NCBI GenBank assembly: GCA_016208495.1
Contig: JACQXX010000057.1
Coordinates: forward strand, 1-57,065
From: Acidobacteriota bacterium
GTDB lineage: Bacteria; Acidobacteriota; Blastocatellia; Chloracidobacteriales; Chloracidobacteriaceae
Direction of reading: 5' to 3'
Length of the DNA: 57,065 bases
Part shown: piece after piece, positions 42,457 through 52,699 of the stretch
How positions within the stretch are numbered: position 1 is the stretch's first letter
Layout: the number at the start of each line of letters is the position of its first letter
The notes under the pieces: generated by a model
Told to the model about the DNA's origin: nothing
Seen by the model: only the letters and a program-made list of their open reading frames with translations
Databases searched by the model: none
Translations under genes and position numbers: made by a program

Positions 42457-44649
42457 GTGAAAGTTCGGTCAGGTGGTGGATGGGCCGCAATCGGCTATAC
42501 CCTGGAAAAGTCGTTTCGTGCGTTTGGTGGACCTCGCCAGTTCTGGCAACGCATGCTTTCACGCAATAGCTGCAAAACCTGCGCGGTCGGAATGGGCGGC
42601 CAGGCGGGTGGCATGCGCAATGAATCGGGACATTTTCCAGAATTTTGCAAAAAGTCGGTTCAGGCCATGGCTCACGATATGCAGCCACCGATTGATGTGA
42701 ATTTCTTTCTGTCACATCCGGTTGACGAACTCGCCAGGTACAGCCCACGGCAACTTGAAAATTTGGGTCGGCTGGCGTACCCGGTGATTCGGGAAACCGG
42801 GAAAAAAAATTACAAGCGGATTGAATGGAATGAAGCTCTGGACCGGATTGCCGCCGCCATGAAGGCCACCACCCCGGATCGGACTTTTTTCTATTCCTCT
42901 GGACGGAGCAGCAATGAAGCCGCTTTCCTATTGCAATGGCTGGCAAGGGTTTACGGCACCAACAACGTCAATAATTGTTCTTTTTATTGTCATCAGGCGA
43001 GTGGCGTCGGTTTGGTGGACGCGGTTGGTTCGGGAACGGCAACCGTGACGCTTGAAGACGTGGAACAGTGCGATTTCGTGATGTTGCTCGGGGCCAACCC
43101 AGCCAGCAACCATCCGCGACTGATCACCCAGTTGTCAGATATGCGAAAGCGGGGTGGAAAAGTGGTGGTGGTCAACCCGCTCCTCGAAACCGGACTGGTC
43201 CGGTTTAACATTCCTTCCCAGCCGTTTTCTTTGCTGTTTGGGTCAAAAATCAGCGATCTGTACGTGATGCCGCGCATTGGCGGCGATATTGCTTTTTTAA
43301 AGGCTGTTTTAAAGATCGTCATTGCCGAAAAAGCTACTGATGACACTTTTATTCAAAAATACACCACCGGGTTTCAAGCCGTTCGCGAAGAACTTGACCG
43401 TGAATCGCTCGAAGGACTGGCCGCCAACGCCGGTGTCAGCCTGGATCAAATCAAGCAGGTCGCCAAACTGTACATGGCTTCGAAAAACGCCATTTTTATG
43501 TGGGCCATGGGGATTACCCATCATGAACATGGGGTGGACAATGTGCTGGCCATTTCAAATCTGGCGCTGGCTCGTGGAATGATTGCACGTCCCAACGCCG
43601 GATTGATGCCGATTCGGGGACATTCAAATGTCCAGGGGATTGGCTCGGTCGGGTTTGCTCCGCAGTTAAAGGCTGGGTTTTTGAAAAAGATGGAAGAGCT
43701 GTATGGACTTCCCATGCCTCAAGGGCCAGGGATGGATTCGATGCAGTCGCTGCAGGCTTCATACCATGGCAAGGTTGATTTTGCCTTGTTGATGGGTGGA
43801 AATTTTTATGCGGCAAACCCCGATCTGACTTTTGCCCGTGAAGCGCTAAGTCGTATTAAGCTGGCGGTTCACGTCAGCACCAAGCTCAACCAGGGGCATG
43901 TCTGTGTGTCACCTCAAGTTCCAGGCGGAGCGGTGATCATTTTGCCCACCTGTGTCCGCGATGAAGAATTACAACCCACCACTCAGGAAAGCATGTTCAG
44001 CTTTGTGCGGCTTTCGGAGGGTGGCATGCCCCAACCTTCACGAGAATTGAAATCGGAAGTTGAGATTGTGACCTCAATTGGGGCCAGGCTTCTTCCAAAA
44101 GATGGCCCAATTAATTTTGAAACGTTGAAAAATCACGATCATATTCGGACTCTGATTGGCAAAGTGGTCCCTGGGTATGCAAAAGTGAGCGACATTAGGA
44201 CAACAAAGGCTGAATTTCACGTTGAGGGCCGGGTGCGCCACGAACCAGTGTTTCCGACCTCGGATGGCAAAGCCCATTTTACGACCTTCCCAACCCCAGG
44301 TGCTGAATTACCTGCCGGGTGGCTTCGCTTGATGACTATTCGGTCTGAGGGCCAGTTCAACACGGTGGTGTATGAAGAACATGATCGCTATCGAAACCAG
44401 CCAACCCGCGATGTGATTTTGCTCAACCCACAAGACATGCGCGATTTGGGAATCCAGGAAGGGGATCGGGTGACAATTCGGTCTGAAATTGGAGAAATGG
44501 CTGACATTCGAGCGGTTGCCTTTGAGATCAGCCGAGGATCCGCCGCCATGTATTACCCCGAATCCAATGTGTTGGTGAAAACTCAGGTGGACTCAAAAAG
44601 CGGAACGCCAGCCTACAAAAACACGCTGGTCACTGTGACCAAAGCCTAG
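42457..44649 (+). CDS. FdhF/YdeP-type molybdopterin oxidoreductase
   Basis: The 730-residue protein belongs to the oxidoreductase alpha (molybdopterin) subunit group of YdeP-like proteins. The N-terminus has a cysteine cluster (SCKTCAVGMGG ... EFCKKSV) that likely holds an iron-sulfur cluster. The bis-MGD binding region includes FYSSGRSSNEAAFLLQ. Cys178 in YCHQASGVGL occupies the molybdenum-ligand position. LLGANPASNHPRL and the C-terminal cofactor domain (DVILLNPQDMRDLGIQEGDRVTI) complete it. No signal peptide is present, so it acts in the cytoplasm. The E. coli relative YdeP is linked to acid resistance, and the substrate of this group is not settled. The start is GTG 42457, with GAAGGAG 7 nt upstream. 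Confidence 0.92.
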   Translation: MKVRSGGGWAAIGYTLEKSFRAFGGPRQFWQRMLSRNSCKTCAVGMGGQAGGMRNESGHFPEFCKKSVQAMAHDMQPPIDVNFFLSHPVDELARYSPRQLENLGRLAYPVIRETGKKNYKRIEWNEALDRIAAAMKATTPDRTFFYSSGRSSNEAAFLLQWLARVYGTNNVNNCSFYCHQASGVGLVDAVGSGTATVTLEDVEQCDFVMLLGANPASNHPRLITQLSDMRKRGGKVVVVNPLLETGLVRFNIPSQPFSLLFGSKISDLYVMPRIGGDIAFLKAVLKIVIAEKATDDTFIQKYTTGFQAVREELDRESLEGLAANAGVSLDQIKQVAKLYMASKNAIFMWAMGITHHEHGVDNVLAISNLALARGMIARPNAGLMPIRGHSNVQGIGSVGFAPQLKAGFLKKMEELYGLPMPQGPGMDSMQSLQASYHGKVDFALLMGGNFYAANPDLTFAREALSRIKLAVHVSTKLNQGHVCVSPQVPGGAVIILPTCVRDEELQPTTQESMFSFVRLSEGGMPQPSRELKSEVEIVTSIGARLLPKDGPINFETLKNHDHIRTLIGKVVPGYAKVSDIRTTKAEFHVEGRVRHEPVFPTSDGKAHFTTFPTPGAELPAGWLRLMTIRSEGQFNTVVYEEHDRYRNQPTRDVILLNPQDMRDLGIQEGDRVTIRSEIGEMADIRAVAFEISRGSAAMYYPESNVLVKTQVDSKSGTPAYKNTLVTVTKA

Positions 44650-44936
44650 TATTGTGTGGCGGATACGCACTCCCAGTTGAAATTCCCCAACCAGTTCCTG
44701 GCGCTCGATTTTTGCAAATAATTCAATTTCAAATAGTTACCAAAACCAAAGAGCTTTCCTCAAGCTCGGTCAACTCAATGAGTGACCACCCTTTCGCACG
44801 TTAGATTGTTCTAACGTGCAATCAAGGCCACCAGTTGGAGAGCGGTTGATGGTCAGAACCCGAATCCGCCAGCACTCTGTGGTCCTGGCTGACCGACAAC
44901 TGCACGCTCCGATTGAAGAAAGAAGTAGGAAATGGA
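44650..44936. other. Gap of 287 bases with a perfect hairpin
   Basis: There is no gene. A perfect 10-bp hairpin lies at 44796-44819: GCACGTTAGA (44796-44805), loop TTGT, and its reverse complement at 44810-44819. It has no T-tract and stands about 120 bases before the next start, so it could be an operator or a 5' UTR element. The site AGGA at 44927-44930 is the ribosome site of the following gene. Confidence 0.7.
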
Positions 44937-47843
44937 ATGTTGAGAACAGTTTTTCTTTACACCGTTGTATTCACAGGTCTGCTGGCAATCTTAGTGCCAG
45001 GCAGGTCAGTCCTTTCATCTCTGCTATCGGCTCAACCAGTCGTGGCAAGCACTGCTTTGGCAGCCCCTCACCCTGGGCTGAAAACCCCGGCGCCACGCCA
45101 GGATCCAGATGAAGAATATGAGCAGCTCCCAGTATTTACGGTCACCAGTGCCAATGATCGTGGTGCTGGAACACTCCGTGAAGCCTTTGCCAAAATCCAG
45201 GAAGATGGAGTGAGCCGCCGCATCGTGTTTCATCTGGAACCATCTGATCCAAACTATGACCCTCAAACTGGTGTTTGGCGGGTCAAAGCCAAAATCCCCT
45301 TTGTGTTGACCAAAGACATGATTTTTATTGATGGGCTTTCACAAACGGAATATGGGGGTGATACCAATTCAAGTGGACCTGAGGTGGTGATTGATGGCTC
45401 GGACGTAAAACCCCAAATTGTGGATGTGGGTGAAACCAGTGTGTATGTGACGTCGCTGTTTTTGGTTTTTGGTGGGAGTAAAAATTGGATTCGCGGGCTT
45501 GATATTGTCATTCCACGAAATCTGGATTTCTTCAGTGGAGCAATCAGCGCCATCATTCTCTCGAAATCTTCCCCAACCGCGCCACCGATTACCAAAAATC
45601 GGATTACCGACTGCTTTATTGGGATCAATCCAGATGGAGAGACCATTCCAGTGGGCACCTGGAACGGCATTATTGTGGAGGCTGGCGTTCAAGAAACCCT
45701 GATTGAAAACAATGTGATTGTCAGTCCAGGAATTGATATTTCAATCACTGGTCAAGGGGAAGAAGAGCTTGAATCCTTGCGAACCGTCAAGACCACAATT
45801 CGAAATAATCGAATTGGCACGAATTCAAGCGGCACCAAGCGACTAACTCCGTTTGTTCGCGGACCGGTGAATTCGGCGCTTCCCCCGCCAACCATATATA
45901 TAAAGGATCGGGCCAGTGAAAATTTGATTGAGCGCAATATTATTTCCGGGACCCGGTCAGGAGGTGTTGGACCCATCAATCAGTTTGTGAACACCACCTC
46001 GCTTTTTAATACCATTCGGGAAAATCGAATTGGGATTGGACCAAACGGCGAAAATATTGCCCCCAGTCGTGGCGAGGACCGTGGTGCCTATGCGATTGGA
46101 ATCTTTGCCATTCCGGGCGATTTTGTTTCCAAGAACGTCATCGGCTTTTTCCCATTTGTCGGAATCTATGTCCGCAACCATAAGGGACTCGATGCCACCC
46201 AGCAGACTCGCATTCTGGAAAACCAGATCATCAACATCCCGGTTGGTATGCAGGTGGCGCAAGTTGACAACGTTCAAATATCAAAAAACACCTTTACCCG
46301 TTGTAGTCGAGGCGGTATCGCGGTTTGTGCCAAGGTTTTTACGGCGGCTGATGTCTTTGACATTCCGCCGATTAATCCGTTTGGGCTCGTGACCACCCGA
46401 GTCAATATCACCCAGAACAACTTCGTTCGGGTCCAGGGGCCGGGTATCGGGTTTATGGTTTCACCGGTTGATTTGTTTATTGGGAATTATTCGCCCAACT
46501 TGTTGACTGGACCAGCACTGGGGCCGAATTCCTACCAACCCTCTCCCCATATTGAATCAGCGACTTTGCGCACCGATGGGTCAATCGAAGTCAAAGGCCG
46601 GGTGACGGTTGCCGCGGATGGGACAATTGAGGTTTTTGCTTCAGGGCGGGATGAACTTCCTGACGCACCGCCCCTGGATGGCAAAGCATACGGAGTTGGA
46701 ACGTTCCTCCAATCCATTCCCATCAAGCGAACTGATCGTGGCATGTTCACCATGATCATTCCTGCATCACGGGCTGCCAACGTCTATGCCTTGACGGCCA
46801 CATTTACCGCGAATCTGGAAACGTCTGAATTTTCGCGCACCATCAACATTGCCGGTGCCCCTCCGCGACCAGATACTGAAGAACCAGTGGTTGAGGTGAG
46901 TTCACCCACACAGGAACAGACGATTCAATCCAGGCGCAATGCCACCATTGAGGTTGAGTGGTTTTCAACCGACAACAAAACAATTGCCAGCCACACCATC
47001 AAACTCTCTGGAATCCGCAACGAAGTTCCCTTTAATCAAACAGTGGCCACCGGCTTGCCTGGAAACATTTCCACCTTTTCAATTGAAGTCGTTCGGGATG
47101 ACGTGTTTAACAATGGGCTGGTCACGGTGGAGGCGATTGACCCGTCGGGGAACATCGGGCGTGGTGAATCGGGGATCTTTTCAGTTGTGTTGCCACCTCC
47201 ACCCGAAACCGAAAAACCGGAGGTCAGCATTTTGGCACCGACTGGAGGCACTGAATATGAATCAAAACTCGGCGCCGAAGCTTTGATTGTTTGGGTCTCA
47301 ACCGACAATGTGGATGTGGTCGAGCATCAAGTGACTTTAAATCGAGATGGCCGACTGGAATCCCTGGCCTCAGGATTACCTGGTGCGGCACAAAGTTTTA
47401 TCTGGAATATCCCGCTCAATACTTCAATTGCCAAAGCCACTGTGACCATTCAGGCTGAAGATGAAGCTGGAAATGTGGGCGAAGCCACCTCGGGAGAATT
47501 TTCGGTGGTGCCGCCAAAAGTGGTTGATACTGAAAAACCAGTTGTTTCGCAAATCACCCTTTCCAAGAAAAAAGTGGTTCGCTCAAAGGATGCAAGTATC
47601 GAAATCAACTGGACTTCACGGGACAACGTTGGCGTTGCTCGCCACGATATCAGCTACTCAACCGACGGACAGGATTTTTCAACCGTCGTGGTTTCGGGGC
47701 TGGCAGGCACTGTCCAGAAATTCACCTGGACGATTCCATCATCAGTGGCCAAAACCAAAACCGGCTCAGTCTTGATTGAAGCCAGGGATGCTGGCGGGAA
47801 CGTTGGTTTTAGTTTTACTCCGCCAACGCTGGTTATTAAATAA
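44937..47843 (+). CDS. Secreted parallel beta-helix protein with three Ig-like repeats
   Basis: The protein has about 968 residues. After a signal peptide (TVVFTGLLAILVPG, then a region ending AQPVVAS) residues about 65-510 form a right-handed parallel beta-helix of the NosD/polysaccharide-lyase fold. It opens TVTSANDRGAGTLREAFAKI, a classic start of such domains, with many N-rich turns (ENNVIVSPG, RNNRIGTNSSGTKRL). No catalytic motif is evident. Three tandem Ig-like repeats follow (about 650-968), each opening EEP/EKP-V-V and ending G-N-[IV]-G (for example EAIDPSGNIGRGESG, QAEDEAGNVGEATSG). Such proteins bind or cut surface polysaccharides. AGGA 6 nt upstream fixes ATG 44937; a TTG frame from 44913 is less likely. 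Confidence 0.85.
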   Translation: MLRTVFLYTVVFTGLLAILVPGRSVLSSLLSAQPVVASTALAAPHPGLKTPAPRQDPDEEYEQLPVFTVTSANDRGAGTLREAFAKIQEDGVSRRIVFHLEPSDPNYDPQTGVWRVKAKIPFVLTKDMIFIDGLSQTEYGGDTNSSGPEVVIDGSDVKPQIVDVGETSVYVTSLFLVFGGSKNWIRGLDIVIPRNLDFFSGAISAIILSKSSPTAPPITKNRITDCFIGINPDGETIPVGTWNGIIVEAGVQETLIENNVIVSPGIDISITGQGEEELESLRTVKTTIRNNRIGTNSSGTKRLTPFVRGPVNSALPPPTIYIKDRASENLIERNIISGTRSGGVGPINQFVNTTSLFNTIRENRIGIGPNGENIAPSRGEDRGAYAIGIFAIPGDFVSKNVIGFFPFVGIYVRNHKGLDATQQTRILENQIINIPVGMQVAQVDNVQISKNTFTRCSRGGIAVCAKVFTAADVFDIPPINPFGLVTTRVNITQNNFVRVQGPGIGFMVSPVDLFIGNYSPNLLTGPALGPNSYQPSPHIESATLRTDGSIEVKGRVTVAADGTIEVFASGRDELPDAPPLDGKAYGVGTFLQSIPIKRTDRGMFTMIIPASRAANVYALTATFTANLETSEFSRTINIAGAPPRPDTEEPVVEVSSPTQEQTIQSRRNATIEVEWFSTDNKTIASHTIKLSGIRNEVPFNQTVATGLPGNISTFSIEVVRDDVFNNGLVTVEAIDPSGNIGRGESGIFSVVLPPPPETEKPEVSILAPTGGTEYESKLGAEALIVWVSTDNVDVVEHQVTLNRDGRLESLASGLPGAAQSFIWNIPLNTSIAKATVTIQAEDEAGNVGEATSGEFSVVPPKVVDTEKPVVSQITLSKKKVVRSKDASIEINWTSRDNVGVARHDISYSTDGQDFSTVVVSGLAGTVQKFTWTIPSSVAKTKTGSVLIEARDAGGNVGFSFTPPTLVIK

Positions 47844-47901
47844 CACCATTGGGCGCTTATGGCCTGACTGGCTACTCTGTTTGATTTGATCAACACTTCA
47901 T

Positions 47902-47950
47902 AAAGTTTCCGGCGGTTGCTTCTTTAAACTCGCCGGAAACTTTTTGTTTT
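47902..47950 (+). terminator. Rho-independent terminator after the beta-helix gene
   Basis: A perfect 13-bp stem (AAAGTTTCCGGCG at 47902-47914 with its reverse complement at 47931-47943) and 16-nt loop is followed by TTGTTTTTG. It lies 60 bases after the stop at 47843 and ends the transcript. Confidence 0.85.
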
Positions 47951-48277
47951 TGTAAAAGAAATCTGAAGAAATGGAAACTCGCTTTCGGCCTGGCGCGGGT
48001 TGAGGCTTTCATTTCAGGTTTGATTTGAGATTTTTTCTTGCCTAACAATGGTTTCTAAGGGCAGTATGCAATTGTTCCGATTTCTTTCCCCAACCTCGGA
48101 ACACCCCTTACATTACATGAACTGATCGCTTGCTTTATCTTGGTTCCCACCTGTGCGGGGAAGGGATTGTTGTCGTTCCAGGGACCAACGACCACTGACC
48201 CAGGTCAGGAACACCACAGGCGGGATGGTTTTATTGATTTTCGATTGATAGTTAAAACTGCAAATGGAGGACTTCTG
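47951..48277. other. Leader gap before the SulP gene
   Basis: This 327-base stretch shows no gene. An open frame runs through from 48140, but the true SulP start is 48278. I see no convincing promoter or riboswitch. GGAGG at 48266-48270 is the SulP ribosome site. Confidence 0.55.
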
Positions 48278-49873
48278 ATGACTGAAAGTGTAGCCAAACG
48301 AAGCTTGGCACCGTCAACTTTTGGCGCCGATATGCTGGCATCTATTGTCGTGGTGCTGGTGGCCTTACCCTTGTGTATGGGAATTGCCATCGCTTCTGGG
48401 CTTCCCCCGGCACTTGGGTTGGTAACTGGAATTATTGGTGGCGTACTGGTCGGATCAATTGCTGGCTCGCCATTACAGGTGAGCGGACCGGCGGCTGGTT
48501 TAGCCGTCATTGTCTATGAAATTGTTCAGGAACACGGGCTTGATACCTTTGGCATTATTATATTGCTGGCTGGTATCATCCAGGCGGGCGCGGGTTTGCT
48601 GCGGTTTGGCCAGTGGTTTCGGGCCGTGTCCCCGGCGGTGATCAACGGGATGCTGGCGGGAATTGGGATTTTGATTTTTTCCAGTCAATTTCACGTGATG
48701 GTTGATGACAAGCCCCGATCCAGCGGAATTGCAAACCTGATCTCCATTCCTGAATCGGTATGGAAGGGGATTTCCCCCCTGGATGGCTCGACACATCACC
48801 TGGCTGCCGCCATCGGCGTGCTGACCATCATCGTCATTTTGTTTTGGAACACCTTCGCGAAAAAAATCAAAATGGTTCCAGCCCCGCTGGTGGCGGTGAT
48901 TACAGCCGTGATTGTCGCCGCGGTGATGAAGCTGGATGTGAAATATGTTCAAATTCCAGGGAGTTTTCTCGACATCCTCAACGTGCCCTCATTGGAATCG
49001 GTCAAAAGCATTACCCACTTTCCTATTTTTCTGGCCAGCGTTTCAGTGGCGTTTATTGCCAGTGCGGAAACCCTGTTGAGTGCCTCGGCGGTTGATAAAA
49101 TGCACTCAGGCGTGAGAACCAACTATGATCGGGAGCTTTTTGCCCAGGGAATTGGAAATGCAATCTGTGGGATGTTGGGGGCGTTACCCATGACCGGGGT
49201 GATTGTTCGAAGTGCCGCGAATGTGGAAGCCGGTGCCAAAACTCGATTGTCCACGATTTTACACGGCATCTGGTTGCTGGTGTTTGTCCTGTGTTTTCCG
49301 TGGTTGCTTGAGAAAATCCCAACCGCCAGTTTAGCCGCGATTCTGGTGTTTACCGGGTATAAACTGGTCAACCCCACGAAAATGAAAGAGATATTGACCT
49401 ATGGGCGAAGCGAGTTTGCCATCTATCTGGTGACTGTGATCGCGATTGTGGCAACCAATTTGTTGGAAGGCGTCCTGATTGGGTTGGGGATGTCAATTGC
49501 CAAGCTCATCTATGTCTTTACCCATCTCGATTCACGACTTGAGGTGACTGATGGTGGCAAACACGCCCGGTTGACCATGCGGGGGAGCGCCACTTTTATC
49601 ATGCTTCCGAAACTGGCCGCCTTGCTTGACCAGGTTCCCCCTGGTGCTGAGCTGCAGGTTCATTTCGAGTCGCTTGATTACATTGACCATGCCTGTCTCG
49701 ACCTGTTGATGGATTGGGAAAAACAGCACGAGTCAACTGGTGGGGAAATGTGTATTGAGTGGGATGAACTCGAAGCCAAATTCCACCGCCGCCGACCTGA
49801 ATGGTCAAAAACTCCTGATCGTGTGGCAAAATCTGAGAGTGATCCGGATAAAGAACTGGCGGTCAATAAATAA
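48278..49873 (+). CDS. SulP-family anion transporter with STAS domain
   Basis: The 531-residue protein has ten or more membrane segments. It opens with the SulP pattern ADMLASIVVVLVALPLCMGIAIASGLPPALGLVTGIIGG and the conserved GSPLQVSGPAAGL and GALPMTGVIVRSAANVEAGAKTRLSTI. A cytoplasmic STAS domain of about 90 residues follows (ELQVHFESLDYIDHACLDLLMDW). SulP proteins import sulfate, bicarbonate or other anions. The specificity cannot be read, though no carbonic anhydrase is fused or adjacent. GGAGG 7 nt upstream decides ATG 48278; the frame extends to 48140 but the added residues are not membrane-like. Confidence 0.92.
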   Translation: MTESVAKRSLAPSTFGADMLASIVVVLVALPLCMGIAIASGLPPALGLVTGIIGGVLVGSIAGSPLQVSGPAAGLAVIVYEIVQEHGLDTFGIIILLAGIIQAGAGLLRFGQWFRAVSPAVINGMLAGIGILIFSSQFHVMVDDKPRSSGIANLISIPESVWKGISPLDGSTHHLAAAIGVLTIIVILFWNTFAKKIKMVPAPLVAVITAVIVAAVMKLDVKYVQIPGSFLDILNVPSLESVKSITHFPIFLASVSVAFIASAETLLSASAVDKMHSGVRTNYDRELFAQGIGNAICGMLGALPMTGVIVRSAANVEAGAKTRLSTILHGIWLLVFVLCFPWLLEKIPTASLAAILVFTGYKLVNPTKMKEILTYGRSEFAIYLVTVIAIVATNLLEGVLIGLGMSIAKLIYVFTHLDSRLEVTDGGKHARLTMRGSATFIMLPKLAALLDQVPPGAELQVHFESLDYIDHACLDLLMDWEKQHESTGGEMCIEWDELEAKFHRRRPEWSKTPDRVAKSESDPDKELAVNK

Positions 49874-49988
49874 CACCATTTTGCAATGAAGTGTTTGTAT
49901 GATCAAAAGGCTAAGTTATTGATAAATTACTCTCTTCCTTAACCCTTAGCCCGGTACCCTCAGCTAAAAATGGTATAGCAGTCCTCAC

Positions 49989-50073
49989 CTTTGGAGTACG
50001 GCGGCTTTCGGATGCTTGATTTCCTGACAACTGCTGCTCAAAGCGGCGTCAAGTCGCCACACTCCAAAGTTAT
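49989..50073. repeat. Imperfect inverted pair of the dispersed CTTTGGAGT element
   Basis: CTTTGGAGT (49989-49997) with GCGGC nearby faces ACTCCAAAG (50061-50069) within the string starting AAAGCGGCGTCAAGTCGCCA (50040-50059). The right member is almost identical to 23428-23460. It lies between the SulP and rarA genes and ends just before the rarA start. Confidence 0.75.
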
Positions 50074-50087
50074 TTGGACCAAAACTT

Positions 50088-51470
50088 ATGGACCTTTTTC
50101 AGGCTCAACGCGCCAAAGATATTGAAGCTGAATCTCCACTGGCTGCCCGCATGCGGCCCCGCACCCTCGAAGAATTCATTGGCCAGGAACATATTTTGGG
50201 AGAAGGAAAATTACTCCGGCGGGCCATCCAGGCCGACCAGCTTTCCTCGTTAATTTTTTCTGGGCCGCCTGGAACTGGAAAAACCACGCTGGCGCGGATT
50301 ATCGCTAATTCCACCCGGGCGGCTTTTACCTCAATCAATGCCGTTTTGGCCGGAGTAAAAGAAATTCGGGATGCGGTGTCCGCTGCCCAGGAACGCCGGG
50401 CCTATCAAGGCCAGCGCACCATTTTGTTTGTGGATGAAGTCCACCGATTTAATAAAGCCCAGCAGGATGCCTTACTTCCCTGGGTCGAAAACGGGACCGT
50501 GATTTTTATCGGGGCAACCACTGAGAACCCTTATTTTGAAGTAAACAAAGCACTTGTGAGTCGGTCCCGAATTTTTCAATTGCGATCTTTAACTGAAGAT
50601 GACCTGCGAAAAATCGCACTGAGGGCACTTCAGGACTCTGATCACGGGTATGGAAAGGTGAATGTCCAGCTTGCTGAAGCGGCACTTGAGCACCTGGTCA
50701 ATGTTGCTAACGGGGACGCCAGAGCCTTATACAATGCACTGGAACTGGCGGTTGAAACGACTCAACCAGATGTTGAGGGGATCATTCACATCACGCTGGC
50801 AGTGGCCGAAGAATCCATTCAACAGCGGGCAGTGCTCTATGACAAAGAAGGGGACGCCCATTTTGACACCATCAGCGCTTTTATTAAGAGTTTGCGTGGT
50901 TCTGACCCTGATGCCGCTCTCTACTGGCTGGCCAAAATGGTGTATGCCGGTGAGGATCCCCGATTTTTACTCCGGCGAATGCTGATTCTGGCCTGTGAAG
51001 ACGTCGGCATGGCAGATCCACAGGCACTGGGGGTCATAACAGCCTGTGCCGATGCCTTTGACCGGGTTGGATTGCCTGAAGGCCGGTATCATCTTGCCCA
51101 CGCCGCGCTCTATCTGGCAACCGCCCCGAAATCAAACAGTTCAATGGGTTTTTTTGATGCGCTGGCCGCAGTTGAGCGTGAAATGGAAGATGAAGTGCCA
51201 ACCCATCTCAAAGACCCAAACCGTGATCGGAAAGGATTTGGACATGGGGAAGGATATCTCTATCCTCATGCCTACCGTGACCATTGGGTAAAACAACAAT
51301 ACCTGCCGGATAAGTTACAGGGACAATTTTATTACCAGCCTTCTGATCAAGGGTACGAAGCCCGCATTCGTGAGCAGGTTCTCAAAAAACGTGAGGATAT
51401 GACCAGGCAAGAACATCAAAAATCAAACGAGATGACCCCGTCTCCGCGACCTGGAACCCAGCAAAAATGA
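50088..51470 (+). CDS. rarA: Replication-associated recombination protein A (RarA/MgsA)
   Basis: This AAA+ ATPase acts at stalled replication forks and interacts with single-strand DNA-binding protein. The 460 residues show the opening [22 protein letters not shown] and Walker [13 protein letters not shown]. Walker B is [19 protein letters not shown], sensor 1 is [10 protein letters not shown], and the C-terminal oligomerisation helices include [18 protein letters not shown]. The length and all motifs are normal. The last residues ([13 protein letters not shown]) are variable. A dispersed repeat ends 15 bases before the ATG and no strong ribosome site is seen, so expression may be low. Confidence 0.97.
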   Translation: MDLFQAQRAKDIEAESPLAARMRPRTLEEFIGQEHILGEGKLLRRAIQADQLSSLIFSGPPGTGKTTLARIIANSTRAAFTSINAVLAGVKEIRDAVSAAQERRAYQGQRTILFVDEVHRFNKAQQDALLPWVENGTVIFIGATTENPYFEVNKALVSRSRIFQLRSLTEDDLRKIALRALQDSDHGYGKVNVQLAEAALEHLVNVANGDARALYNALELAVETTQPDVEGIIHITLAVAEESIQQRAVLYDKEGDAHFDTISAFIKSLRGSDPDAALYWLAKMVYAGEDPRFLLRRMLILACEDVGMADPQALGVITACADAFDRVGLPEGRYHLAHAALYLATAPKSNSSMGFFDALAAVEREMEDEVPTHLKDPNRDRKGFGHGEGYLYPHAYRDHWVKQQYLPDKLQGQFYYQPSDQGYEARIREQVLKKREDMTRQEHQKSNEMTPSPRPGTQQK

Positions 51471-51559
51471 CCTGCTGGAAAGTTCCAGAAAAAAACTTAA
51501 AAAATATGCGAAATACTTTTCAGAAATCTGCATATAACAATGAAGGAGATCGAAAATTT

Positions 51560-52549
51560 ATGGAGAATACAATTTACTTATATTTGTTGGGGGCCTTACC
51601 TGAGCGTGAGCAACAGCAACTCGAACAGAAATATATGGTTGATGATACAGAGTTTGAAGAACTGCTGGCCGCGGAGGACGATTTGCTGGACGCCTATGTT
51701 CGTGGGGAGCTTTCCACCACCCAGCGTAAACAATTTGAAACCCATTTTCTGGTTTCTCCTCGACGACAAAAACGCCTTGAATTTGCCCGCGCCCTGGCGA
51801 TTTCATCAATGAGCGCCCATCCGGCGACCGTTGGCGACAGTGCCAGAGTTTCAGGTTCCTTTATGAACTGGGTAAGTTCGTTATTCCAACCATCCGGCTT
51901 AGGCTGGCGGTTATCGTTTGCCACACTTGCGCTCGCGATGGCTGTTGGCACAACGTTATTTTTGATTCGTGAACAGCCAATGCCGGTTCTCCCTGATCAA
52001 ACTGGCCGAAATGATCCGGGAATGCTGCCCTCCCTGCCTCCATTGGGAGGCGATGCCAACGCGGTTGCGCCACAACTCGATCAAAATAAAGATTCGAAAA
52101 AAACTGGGTTGCAAGCCGACGCCAATAAAAAACAGCCCCGGCCTGGGACTGGAAAAGGCAGTACTCCAAAACAGCCGACCACCCTGTCATTTGTCCTGAC
52201 ACCGGAAAATGTCCGGGGCGCCGGTGAGGCAACGGATGCGGGTTCGGATGAAAATCGGATCGTGGTGCCTCCTGGCGTTGAAAAAATTCAACTCAAGATT
52301 GAATTGGAACCTGGCCTGGACGAGTATAAATCCTATTCTGCCGTCATCCGAACGGTTGAAGGTGTTGACGTTGTTACCCAAAATAGCGTGAAACTGGTTA
52401 AATCAAAGTCAGGCAGTGTGTTACTGCTCCCAGTCGCCGCCAAATTGCTGTCAACAAATGATTATATTATTTATGTTTCGGGAACGCTGCCCGGTGGTGA
52501 GGTTGAAAGCATTGTGAACCCCACCATGACGGTTGTCATGAAGCAATAA
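51560..52549 (+). CDS. Anti-sigma-like single-pass membrane protein
   Basis: The 329-residue protein opens YLYLLGALPEREQQQLEQKYMVDDTEFEELLAAEDDLLDAYVRGELS. This pattern belongs to anti-sigma-like cytoplasmic domains of Acidobacteria, which lack the usual zinc-binding HxxxCxxC. A transmembrane helix lies at about residues 117-137 (LSFATLALAMAVGTTLFLI). The periplasmic part has a Pro/Lys/Gln-rich linker and a beta domain at about 210-329 (IQLKIELEPGLDEYKSYSAVIRT). GGAG lies 11 nt before ATG 51560, and the frame extends upstream to 51467. No sigma factor gene is adjacent, so the partner is unknown. A strong terminator follows. Confidence 0.75.
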   Translation: MENTIYLYLLGALPEREQQQLEQKYMVDDTEFEELLAAEDDLLDAYVRGELSTTQRKQFETHFLVSPRRQKRLEFARALAISSMSAHPATVGDSARVSGSFMNWVSSLFQPSGLGWRLSFATLALAMAVGTTLFLIREQPMPVLPDQTGRNDPGMLPSLPPLGGDANAVAPQLDQNKDSKKTGLQADANKKQPRPGTGKGSTPKQPTTLSFVLTPENVRGAGEATDAGSDENRIVVPPGVEKIQLKIELEPGLDEYKSYSAVIRTVEGVDVVTQNSVKLVKSKSGSVLLLPVAAKLLSTNDYIIYVSGTLPGGEVESIVNPTMTVVMKQ

Positions 52550-52581
52550 CTCTCCCCCTGTAAGACGCTTATCCTCAACAC

Positions 52582-52608
52582 GCCCCCCGCCCTGGGGGGC
52601 TTTTTTTT
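52582..52608 (+). terminator. Rho-independent terminator
   Basis: A 7-bp G/C stem (GCCCCCC at 52582-52588 with GGGGGGC at 52594-52600) and 5-nt loop is followed by eight T (52601-52608). It ends the anti-sigma-like gene's transcript. Confidence 0.95.
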
Positions 52609-52699
52609 GAGATTGCCAGGGAATCGAACGTAGTTTGAGCCTGTTCCACATTCAACAGTACCTTGGAATTCGTGAATAGTCTCATGGAAGGAGTTCGGT

